64,000 nucleotides of DNA, taken from Paroedura picta (taxonomy: Eukaryota > Chordata > Lepidosauria > Squamata > Gekkonidae). The position numbers were made by a program, and so were the translations under genes. Where the stretch lies: assembly GCF_049243985.1 (NCBI RefSeq), contig NC_135369.1:21540533-21604532 (forward strand), written 5' to 3'. Shown in pieces: positions 43,201-55,200 of this stretch (within the stretch, counting starts at the first letter, position 1; every line of letters starts with the position of its first letter). The notes under the pieces were generated by a model. That model made no database searches and was not told where the DNA came from. It was given only the letters and a program-made list of their open reading frames with translations.

Positions 43201-46200
43201 TCTGAACTGATTCCATGAAATTGTGTCCGAGGAAGTGTGCCTGCACACGGAAGCTCATACCTTGAATAAAACTTTGTTGGTCTTAAAGGTGCTACTGGAC
43301 CCTAAATTTGTTCTGATTCTTGCTTTGTATCTCTATGTAATGAAGAAGAGCTAGTTTTCACTATCAAAAGGAGTCTGGAAGCAGCTTACAGTCACCTTCC
43401 CTTCCTCTCCCAATAACAGACGCCCTGTGAGGTTGGTGGGGCTGAGAGAGCTCTGAGAGAAACTGCTTTGCGAGAACAGCTCTAAGAGAACTGTGACTAG
43501 CCTGAGGCCACCCAGCTGGGCTGCATGTGGAGGAGTGGAGAATCAAACCCGGCTCTCGAGATTACAGGCCGCCACTCTTAACAACTACTATCCTAATAAT
43601 GGGTCCTTTATTGAACCCTAGGGCAGTGGTCCCCAACCTGCGGTCCGCCTGGGTAGCCCTTGTTTGTCTCCCTGTCGGAGCAGAAAAGAGTAAGAGTCTG
43701 GTAGCACCTTAAAGACAATCTTTGTGGCAATTTTTTGTTTTTACGGTGCCACTGAACTCTTGCTCTTTTCCAACACTGCCCATGAAATAGCTCCCTTATT
43801 AAGAGAATGGGCAGCTCAGCAGCTGTCCCACTGGTTGAGTTGCAGAACAGCTGAGGGGCTGTTCTGCCTGTCAGGGGCAGGAAGGTCTCCTGTCTGTCAC
43901 ACTCTGTCTCCTTTTAGGTTTGGAGCAGGAAGACCTCCAAGGTTGCATTCAGATCATTACTTGTGACCAGAACAATTCAGACAGTCCTTGGCCTTGCTCC
44001 TTCTGTTGCCAAGGGCTTGTAGTATGAAGACATCATTTGTTTACTTAATTTGGGTATTATTCAATTTTTATCCACGATTCTCAACAAACAGTGTACATAA
44101 AACCCCCATTAAAACTACACAACCCACAAAAACTAAGTGACAATATTCTCACCCCCGGCCAACCTATTGGGAGAACCGTCCACCGCAGGAAGAGCTCCGT
44201 TTTACAGGCCCTGTGGAATTTGGACAGCTCTGTCAGGGCCCTTAGCTCTCCTGGGAGCACATTCTACCGGATCGGGGCCAGGACTGAACAGGCCCTGGCC
44301 CTAGTCAAAGCCAGATGCACCTCCCTTGGGCCCAGGGATCACCAACAGATTACCGATCGTTGAAATATCCAGACTGGTGATTTAACCAACTGTGGTTTCA
44401 TTCTCGCCTTCAAATCAAAGTTAAACCAACATTGTAGATCCTGGCTTGTAGGCCACAAGCACACCTTGTGTTACAAAAGCACACCATGTAGAGGTCATGA
44501 TAAATTGCGGTTGGCTCTAAACCTGGAAGGTCTTGTCAGAAGGAACTGAAAACCTGGGAAACCAGTTGTGAAGGCTGAACAACCACCCGGTGAAGTCCAG
44601 TCACGACAGAGGTGTTCCCTAGTTCATTGCCTTCTTAATTCTGGCTGATTTTGACTCTGGCAAAAATCTTCAGTTTAGTGCTATAAAGGTAAAAGGTAAA
44701 GGTATCCCCTGTGCAAGCACCGGGTCATGTCTGACCCTTGGGGTGACGCCCTCTAGCGTTTTCATGGCAGACTCAATACGGGGTGGTTTGCCAGTGCCTT
44801 CCCCAGTCATGACCGTTTACCCCCCAGCAAGCTGGGTACTCATTTTACCGACCTCGGAAGGATGGAAGGCTGAGTCAACCTTGAGCCGGCTGCTGGGATC
44901 GAACTCCCAGCCTCATGATTCTATGATTCTATGGGCAGAGCTTTCAGACAAAAATCATGGCTGCCCTTTTCTGGTGTTCCCCTGCCCCAAACTGAAGGGT
45001 TGCTGGGAGTTATTGCAGAGAATGTAGATTCTTCCTGTCATGGCCTGAAGCCAGCTGTACTTCCTAGTCTCTGGTATTCAGAGATGCGCTGTCCCTGAAT
45101 GTGGAGGATCCACTTAGCTATCATGGCTAGCAGTGATTGATTGACATCCCACATCCTTGAATTGATCTTTTGGAGCCTTCTAAGCAGGCTGTGAATTTCA
45201 TGTGTATTTCACGTATGACCACGTGGTGAAGTGGTCAGCAAGAATTCATAGTGATTCTATTTTTTCTTTAAATAATTTCACATGGCTAGATTGAGCAGGG
45301 GGTTGGACTGGAGCACGTGTATGGCCCCTTCCAACTCTAGGATTCTTAAATTGAAGTTGGCTCACCACAGATGTGCAGGGCGGACTATAAAGGAGGACAC
45401 AACTTCCTCGAATGGTCAGCAATCTATCAGGTTGTACACAGATACCTCGCTTTAACGTGGTGCTTTAGAGAGTGTATGTTTGTTTATATCCAGTCTCTCC
45501 CAGCATGCTGGCTCAGGGCAGTTTCCAACATGATTTATAAAACATACACAATAAAGAGAAAGTTTACATATAATAGCAAAGCATTAAAACCATCTTAAAC
45601 GGTCATATCAGTTGCATAGCTACATTATTTAATTTAGAGCAGGGTTTCGTGAATCAGAATAGTAGAGTTGGAAGGGACCTCCTGGGTCATCTAGTCCAAC
45701 CCCCCCTGCAGTATGCAGGACACTCACAACCCTATCGCTCATCCACTGTAACCTGCCACCCCCTTGAGCCTTCACAGAACCAGCCTGGGGTTTCTTGACA
45801 GCTTTGGAAGGGTGGGAGCTAATTAATTTTTCTATATTTTTAGATTTGTTAAATTTTTAATTGGGTGATATGACCATGGATGGCTATGTCAACCCGCCCT
45901 CCCCTCTCAAAACAGCCAGTGATGGGCCTGGAGGGCATGGGAAGGGGAGGGGCCCCAGGTGCACATGAATGGGGCTATGCTTCCCCACCATGTTCTGCAC
46001 AATCACACCACTTCTAGGGTTTCTCAAAGCCTGAAGAAGGTTTCAGGGGTTTCTCAATAGTAAAAAAAAAAAAAAAAAAAGTTGAGAGAGGCTGATTTGG
46101 AGCATTCAGCTGCTCCTGAAAACTTTTAACACCAGTCCTGTGAGGTAGGCAACATCTTGAGATGACTGGAGGAAGGGAAGCTTCTTGGTTGGTGAGGAAT

Positions 46201-49200
46201 GAGGTTTGTATAGGTAGCAGCCCTTTTGCATTCCAAACTTCACTAAGGAAAGAAAGAAGGTTGGCTTGGAGATCTGCAAGCAATAAATTTCTTCTGATTA
46301 AAGGGCCAAATGCAAATCATGGCATCAGTGCGAGTGGATGGAAGCAAACCCACAGGCTGTGTGGTGACAAAAGCACCCCCCCTCCCCACTTTGCCTCTCT
46401 CCTGACATTTTGACTGAGGGCTCTGACACAGGTGTGGAAAGATTTCATCACTCCCCCAGGAGCAGTGACCTGACCCAGATCTCTTCTTTTCTCCCTCCCC
46501 CCTATCCTGTCTGCACTGGTTTTTAACACTGAAATAAGCCATTCAGAGATCCAGTACTAGATTTCTCCATACAAGTAGTTTGACTCAGTGGCTGCTACAG
46601 AAGGTAAGGCTGGAACAGTCAGGAAATAGTTCCAAAACAGGGTGTCTCCACCACTGGCTTGACAGCTACTGCAGAGAAGCCCATAGATCTCCTAGAACAG
46701 TGGTTCTCCCCCTGGGGACCCCTTTCGAGGTTGAACAACCCTTTCACGGGTTGTGGCAGGGCAAGCAGCTTGACGGGGGCACCATCTCCATAACAGCCTT
46801 GCAGGGTAGATCAAGATAGAGCATTCGTTTGTCTGGAGCAGCGGAAAAGAGCGAGATCAGCATGGTGGGACAAGAGGCAGAACTGAACTGAGAAACCCTG
46901 GGGGGGGGGGAAGCCAATTTATATACAATCAGGAACAATGGATCTTCATGCCATTGGTCAGTTTAGGTTTAATTTCTGTGAAAAAACGCTTGCATAATTT
47001 TATGGTTTTGGGGTTCCCACAACATGAGGAACTGGGTTAAAGGGTCCGTGGCATAAGGAAGGTTGAGAACCACTGGCCTAGAGGGTCTGCGCTGGGTTTA
47101 GCTGATGGCTTCTTTTCTAGTGCTCTTCTAGTCCCAGGTTCCATGGCGGAAGGAGGTGTTCAAACTTAGCTGTCCCACATCAATGCTCTGACGGCTACTC
47201 CATACAATTGGTCAAGTTTCAGAGGTCTTGCACCAAGTCCTTGGTTTTCTAATTGGTAGAAACAGAGTTCTCCAGAACTCTGGTGCTGGAAAAGACTCTT
47301 GCGAGTCCCTTGGACTGCAAGGCGAACAAACTGGTCAGTCCTAGAGATCAGCCCTGCCTGCTCCTTAGAAGGCCAGATCCTGAAGATGAAACTCAAATAC
47401 TTTGGCCACCTCATGAGAAGGAAGGACTCCCTGGAGAAGAGCCTAATGCTAGGAGCGATTGAGGGCAAAAGAAGAAGGGGGCGACAGAGAATGAGGTGGC
47501 TGGATGGAGCCACTGAAGCAGTCGGTGCAAACTTAAATGGACTCCGGGGAATGGTAGAGGACAGGAAGGCCTGGAGGATCATTGTCCATGGGGTCGCGAT
47601 GGGTCGGAGATGACTTCGCACCTAACAACAACAGAAACAAAATATATTCTACCTGCTTACTTGCTTGGTCAGGACTGATATTATCTGGTTTAATGGCCCC
47701 AAATTCTCCAGGATGTAGCAGTGGAGGATGTATGGAAGGGGGGAAGGTTTTTCTCATGACCAGCTGAAATCCTTCCAAGAGGGAACACAAATGGAGTGCA
47801 GTCTCAACCTGTGTGCAATTCTGATTTTTTTTTTTTTTTTGCGTATGCCATAATGCTTTCTACTTCTTGGGGCTAAGGGTTTTTAATTTTTTCCCCTCCT
47901 CTGGGACAAGAAAAGCAGCCACCTTGGGTGTCCATTGCTTTTGTAAGAACAAGCCAAGATCTAGGGAAGCCGCTAGTTAATATGTAGCTTCCTCTCTGTG
48001 CTTCTCTAGCTTGCCGGTCCAAAGTTACAGGGCTGCAGGAGTGCTTTGTCATGAAATTCCTGCGACTGATCTAGAGTTGAGGGTGCAGAGTTGGGGTCAG
48101 TGGTCCTGAACTTTGGTTGCATAGTTTCAGTGTGCAGCTGGAAATGTCAGAGCCTCGTGATCATCTGTGGGCAGGGCTGTATTACGTTGCTTGGGTGCAA
48201 GAGAAATGTTTACTTGGAACCCAGCCACACAGTAGCAGTGGGGAATGGCTTTTTACAAAGTAAGGCGAGCCCAGATTGGCTCAGAACTCCACTGTGGAAT
48301 GAGGAAGAGGTCCTCCCCCCCCCCAGCAGTTTCCCCCCATGTGGAAACAGAACTAGGGGTAGGCAGGTAGGGTTGCCACCCTCCAGGGGCTGGCTGGGGA
48401 TCTCTTAGAATTACTAGGGAGAGGCAGGTAGGGTTGCCACCTTCCAGGGGCTGCCTGGGCATCTCTTAGAATTACTAGGGAGAGGCAGGTAGGGTTGCCA
48501 CCCTCCAGGGGCTGGCTGGGGATCTCTTAGAATTACTAGGGAGAGGCAGGTAGGGTTGCCACCCTCCAGGGGCTGCCTGGGCATCTCTTAGAATTACTAG
48601 GGAGAGGCAGGTAGGGTTGCCACCCTCCAGGGGCTGGCTGGGGATCTCTTAGAATTACAACTGTTCCCAGGCAACAGAGATCAATTCCCCTGGAGAAACC
48701 AGCTGCTTTGGAAGGTGGGCTGTATGGCGTAAATCCCCTCCTCAAACCTGCCCTTCCCCCAGACTCCACCACTCCCCAATGTCCAGTCATTGTATCCAGA
48801 CTGATAGTATCTGGCCTGATAGGCAAAAGGTCTCCAGTATGTCGGGAAGCAAAGACGTTTTTCCCCCCCAAGGCCAGCAGAAAGCCTTTCATGCAAAACA
48901 ATGGAAGTTTACACAAATGAAGCAGGCTGCAGTGTTCAGTTGGTCTCAACCTGTGTGCAGTTCTGGATTTTTTTGCATATGCCAGAATGTGCTTGCAGTT
49001 GAGAAACCCGGAGCTGGCAACCCCCACAGGAACGTTCTCCCGCTCCCTCCCTGCCAAGCAGTGTTCCTATTCTTATAAAACAAAATAAAACAATAATTTT
49101 ATTGCTGTTGTGTGGTTCTGGGGACACCCAAGTTGTGTTCTGAGAATCTGGACCCGGGTCTTACAAACTCAAGCAGAGTTTAAGCAGAGCCTAGTCATCT

Positions 49201-52200
49201 CACTGAAATGATGACTTTATGAGCTTAGGCAGAGTGTGAGTGGGTGGGCAGGAAGGGATGTGCCTGTGTTTGTCTCGTGTGGCCCTTCCTTGCATCCCCA
49301 GGGAATAGCTGATTGCCACTGCAGGACAGTAGGTGATTTTCTTCCAGGCCAGGCTGGATTGTGGAGATTTTTTTTTGGGGGGGGGGCAGGGAATCGCTAG
49401 GGCAGGGATAGTCAAACTGCGGCCCTTCAGATGTCCATGGACTACAATTCCCAGGAGCCCCTGCCAGCGAATGCTGGCAGGGGCTCCTGGGAATTGTAGT
49501 CCATGGACATCTGGAGGGCTGCAGTTTGACTACCCCTGCACTAGGGCATGAGAATTGGATCATCGTGGATGGGCAGGTAGCTGTGAGTTCCTGCATTGTG
49601 CAGTGGGTTGGACTAGATGACCCCAGAGACCCCTTCCAACTCTATGATTGTATCATTAAAGCATGTAGTCTCTCCCTTAGATGTGGAGGAGGGGAGACAC
49701 TTAGATCAGGACTGAGAGTCTTTATTTATATACTTGTTTATTAGATTTCCATCCCGTCACTCATGGCAACTGTCTGATGGCGGGTTACATGGTGAAATCC
49801 CACATAACAAAGAATTCCCCACTAAATCCCGTGTTAAAACAGTTAGCGTCAGTTCACTTCTGGTGGCAAAACTGTACTTCCTGTTTTTAAATACTCGAAC
49901 CCCCTGCTGTACACATATAAATGTGATACTTACGAAACAAGAATGTATAATTGCGATCTCAGTAGCTATGGAATGACTAATCAGTTACTAAGCCTCTTAA
50001 CTTAAAAATTCAGGAAGTGTCTTCCTGTTTCAAAATACCCACCTAGTCTGGCTGCGTTCGTCAGAATCCTGGGAACAAATCAAGTGGCAGCTGAAATGGC
50101 AGAAATGACAGCCATTCAGTTTTCAGCCTTTCCACGTCTTCAGGGAGGGCTTCAAGTTTTGGGAGAGGGGCAAACTGACCTCCTGTGGGCATACCTGCAC
50201 ATATATATTTACACGCACACTATAGTGAGGGGCGGGATATACATTAAATGGATAAATTAATAAATATACCTCTCCCTTCTGGGATGGAGCAGGCTGGCAG
50301 CTCCATCCAGCCCCACTGAGTCTGTCAAGATTTCCTTTCCTGGGTCTTTCTCACGAATGGAAATGGGGAAACTGCCCCCAGAGGCCCCTGCAACATCAGC
50401 TGCAGTAAGTGCTGGAGATAGGGAGAAAGAGCTACCCTCTGCTGCTTCCTCCTGGGGAGCTCTTACATCTCTAAAATGCAATGGAGCATGCATGCTTCCC
50501 AGTCTCCCACACACAGATATCATGTTTTGGCCTCATCTCCCAGTAAACGTAGACCAGCTGTAGATTATGTTTGCCAGCCTCCAACTGGCTAGTGATCCCT
50601 GGCCCCAAGGAAGTCTGCTTGACCTTAACCATGGCCAGAGCCTTCTCTGTCCTGGCCCCAACCTGGTGGAACGAGCTCCCAGAGGCGACCGGGGACCTGA
50701 CGGAACTAAGACAGTTCTGCAGTGCCTGCAAAAGGGAGCTCTTCCGCCAGGCATTTGGTTGAGGCTGACTGGAACCAGCAACACCCGCTGGGCACCCAGG
50801 AATCCGTGTATCTGAACTGAGCCATGGACCTATTTGATTGTTAGGCTATTAAATTGTTATTCCCTGTTGTTGTTGTTATTACCACGTGTTTCTATTTGAC
50901 ACAAAATCCGAGTTCAATGTATTGTTCTTTCATGTTCCATGTGAACCGCCCTGAGCCTTAGGGGAGAGCGGTATACAAATGTAATAAATAAATAAGGTCA
51001 AAATAGCTGCTTTGAAGGGTGGGTTCTATAGTCTTGTATCCTCCTAAGGCCCCTCCTCAGGCTCTACTCCCCCTCCCCCAATCTCCAGGTCAGGGGTAGT
51101 CAACCTGTGGCCCTCCAGATGTCCATGGACTACAATTCCCATGAGCCCTTGCCAGCAGTGGCTCATGGGAATTGTAGTCCATGGACATCTGGAGGGCCAC
51201 AGTTTGACTACCCCTGCTCCAGGTATTTCCCACCCCAGAGCTGGCAACCCTACGGCCAATATTCCTGTGGACTTGGAAGCTGTGACAAAGCAGAATGGTT
51301 ACACATTGGCCTGAAGTTCTGGCTTAGATTAATCTTGCTTTATGTTCTCAGTATGCCAGGCTGCTTAACAGTTCTCGGAACAGAGGAGCCTGACCTTACT
51401 CTAAGAACAAGTAGCGAGGAAACCTGGTGACCGCTTTGAATGTGCAGTGTGTTTTCTTGGAGATCCCAAATAACCTTTGGGTGCTTAAGTGGCTGCTTGG
51501 TTTTGGAACAGTTTTTGCTTTGGTGTGGTCGGTATGTGCTTCGACTGAGTGCCAAGAGGCAGAACCCTGCCTTGATGATACAGCGAAAACATTTCAAACT
51601 TCTATCGTAGCCCTGGCATTCTCTTAAAATCCCCGGAATCCTGTCTTTCTCTATCGCCTATTTCCCTGGCCGTTTCTTCAAGGAGCTCATTGTTTTTAAC
51701 TCTTGTCCATTTTATTCTTCTGAGAATCTGGTGAGATAGGTGAGGGTAAAAGAAAGCAGTTGGCCCAAGCTCTTGGAGTAGACTTCATGAGTGGGGTGGG
51801 GTGGGGTGGGGTGCAGGCATGCAGGCTTCCCGAACCACTAAGCTTTACCACATTGGGTTGTTCCATCACCTTGGGGTAGCAAATGATAGATTGAGTGGGT
51901 GGGCAGTTTTTCCCCACTCCCCTTGGGAAAAGTCTGAAGCTTCAGGAGCTATAGATCAGTGCTTCTCAACCTGGGGGTCGAACGACCCTTTCACAGGGGT
52001 TGCAGCAGGGCAAGCAGCTTGGCCAGGGGGGTGCCAGACACACAACAGTCTTGCAGGGTGGATCAAGATAGAAAGTTCATCTGTCTGGAGCAGTGGAAAA
52101 GAGTGAGTTTGGCATGAGAAATCCCAGGGGGGGGGGGAAATAACAGTTTATATACGATCATGAACAATTGATCTTCATGCCATTCGTCAGTTTTGGTTTA

Positions 52201-55200
52201 ATTTCAGTGAATGAAAACTTGTATAATTTTATGGTTGGGGGGTCACTACAACAGGAGAAACTGTATTAAAGGGTCGTGGCATTAGGAACGTTGAGAACCA
52301 CTGCTGTAGGTGGTAGGGATGTACAATTCCCCCCCCCCTCAGTTCAAGTCTATTGGACTGAAAAAAACACCCCTGGATTCCAAAATAAGAAAAGGATTCA
52401 GATCCTGGAGTTTTCAGAAATCCCAAATTGTGTGTCTGTAGGGTGGGGGGGGGGTGTCCACTCTCTGGAGTGGACTTTATGGGCATCATGCCCTGTTGTA
52501 GTTTGTCCCCTCCCTTAACCCCACCCTCCTCAGCTCCACCCTATAGGGCACAAGAACAAGTTATGAAGCAGTCAGGGTCCGAATGCCATGTTTGCTTGCT
52601 AATGGCTACTGCTGGGGACAGGCAAGGGCTGGCTGGCCAGTGGGTGATCCTTAAGCAGCATCCATTGTCGCTCTGTCCTGGTAAGCTCACCCCAGGTGAA
52701 CTGCAAAATTAGAAGCAAGCCTGGCTGCTGCTGGAGAGGGGGAGGATTGTGTGCCTGGGGCCATATGCAGTGGGGAAATTGGCCATTGAGAGTAGGGTAC
52801 TTAATGCTACTACCTCACTGGCCTGCTCAACAATGAACCTCCAGGTCAGGGGTAGTCAAACTGCTGCCCTCCAGACGTCCGTGGACTACAATTCCCAGGA
52901 GCCCCCTGCCAGCATTCTGGAGGGCTGCAGTTTGACTACCCCTGCTCCAGGTCATTGGGAGGGGGGTCTTTTCTGGCTGGATTCCTGTGTTTTCCACCCA
53001 GGGACAGGCTTGTGTGATTTCCCCACTGAGGCTGCCAATGCAGTGCAGCAGCAAGGGGGTGGGTGGGTGGGTGGTGGGTAGCACTAGGGATGTGGCCTGG
53101 GAGACAAGGGGATGAAGGCTTGGAAAAGTCTGGGAACCACTGGATGAGAGAGAGCTCATTTCTCCGTGAAACTTCCAGTTTTCCCTTGTGGCTTTGCTGC
53201 AGTTCTGGAAAATGCAGGGGAGAAAAAAGTTATTTCCCATGCCTTCACATTTCTCTGTGGGATTGCTGTGAAGAGTGTCCCTGGAGATCATTAATTTGCA
53301 TTTTTGGCAAGAGGCTTAACTTGCAATCCTTTGGGTTTCCCCATTTCTCAGAGAACATGAGCTGTTTGGAGCGTTACAGGCCATGATGGAGGACAAAATT
53401 CCAGCCATGCCAGAGGATCCTATAAGAACCAGGGAAGGTGAGCAAGATTCTAGTTCAGTAGCAAGATCTATAGGGTTGTGAGCTTTTGGGAATCAAAGCT
53501 CCCTTCATCAGATTCTCAAAAGCTTCTATCCTAGGATTCTTGTTGGCCTTTAAGACGCTGCTCAACTCAATCTTGCTCTTCTACTGGAGCCCAATAGGGC
53601 TACTCTCTGAAACCAGAAAAGGAGATTAATTGGTTGCCACCATGGTCTGTCTGCTGAAGCCCTCCCTTTAATAACTTGATTATCAGCATTTGCTTATCCT
53701 ATAAGCCAAAAGTATGCTCATACTTGGCATTATGTACTGCTTACAACAGTCTTATAAGGGAGGCTGATGATATCCCCAAATTAAGGTAAAGGTATCCCCT
53801 GTGCAAGCACCGAGTCATGTCTGACCCTTGGGGTGATGCCCTCCAGCGTTTTCTTGGCTGATTCATTACGGGGTGGTTTGCCATTCCCTTCCCCAGTCAT
53901 TACAGTTTACCCCCCAGCAAGCTGGGTGCTCATTTTACCGACCTCAGAAGGATGGAAGGCTGTCAACCTTGAGCCGGCTGCTGGGATTGAACTCCCAGCC
54001 TCATGGGCAGAGCTTTCAGACTGCATGTCTGCTGCCTTACCACTCTGCGCCACAAGAGACTCTTATCCCCAAATTACAAGCTGCCTAAGAAGCAGCTTGC
54101 CTAAGAAGACCAAGTGAGCTCGTAGCAAAGGTGAGAATGGAACCAGTTTTTTGTCATTCATACTTAAGTAAGGTTGCCAGCTTTGGGCTGGGAAATTCCA
54201 GAACATTTTGGGGAGGGGAGAGACCTCAGTGGGGTATAATGCCCTAGAGTCCACCCTCCAAAGCATCCATTCACTCCAGAGCAGCTGGCCTCTCTAGTCT
54301 GGAAATCAATTGTAATACCAGGAGATTTCCAGGCCCCACCTGGAGGCTGGCAACCTCATTTTCAGTAGCTTCGCTGTAGTATTCTGCCAGTCCCCTTTCT
54401 TGAAGCAGGGTAGACTGGTGTTGTTTGGGAGGTACAGCCCCGTCCCCTGCCACACAATAGGAGGAGGGTGGCTGGTCAATAGAGTGAGTTTTGCTCTTGG
54501 CTAGCTTTCACAAGGCAGCCTTCAATCGAAAGCAAATGCAAAGAAAGGAAGGGCTGGTTTGCAGCCAGGTGGAGGGGGGGGGGAAGGGGCTGGCAGAAAG
54601 CCCCCCCCCTCCCCGTAATTGTATGACAAAGGCCAGCTGAAGTCATCTTCCGGTGGTGAGGTCACTCCACAAGTCCCTGGCTGGAAGAAGAGGGGGGATC
54701 TTTTCTTGACCAGAAGAGGAAATGACTTCCCAAGAGTGTGGGGGTGGGAAGGGAGGGGGAATGGAGCTTGCCCTGAGCTTAGTTTCACCCACTGGTTTCT
54801 TCTGCCACTCCCCAAGTGAGCACAGAGTGTGTGGGAGGGAGGTGTGGCTAGAGCTCAGTGCAGGGAGTTCGGCCAGGTGGGTCAGAGAGGGAAACGATCC
54901 CTTTCTTCCTCTCTCCCCCCCCCTTCCCGCTTCCCGACCCTTCCCTGCAAAAGTGCTCTCATCCTTGGTGCAATAAAATCAGAGTCCCTTAGTACCTTTA
55001 AGACCAACAAAGACATGAGCTTTCGACTGCAAGCACTCTTCTTCGTCAGACTAAGAACTGACCATCATAACAGTACGAATAGAAAAGCAAAAGTTAAATA
55101 CGGCTACTTATTCTTGGTAGCATCTTTCATTATTTGGAGCAGGACTGGCTTTCGATACCCTGCTTTTCGCTACTGGAAGGAGTCCCAAAGCAGCTCACAA

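Noticed and set aside
48359-48655. CRISPR-like array
   Set aside because: The 61-bp units are head-to-tail without distinct spacers, and the genome is a vertebrate.
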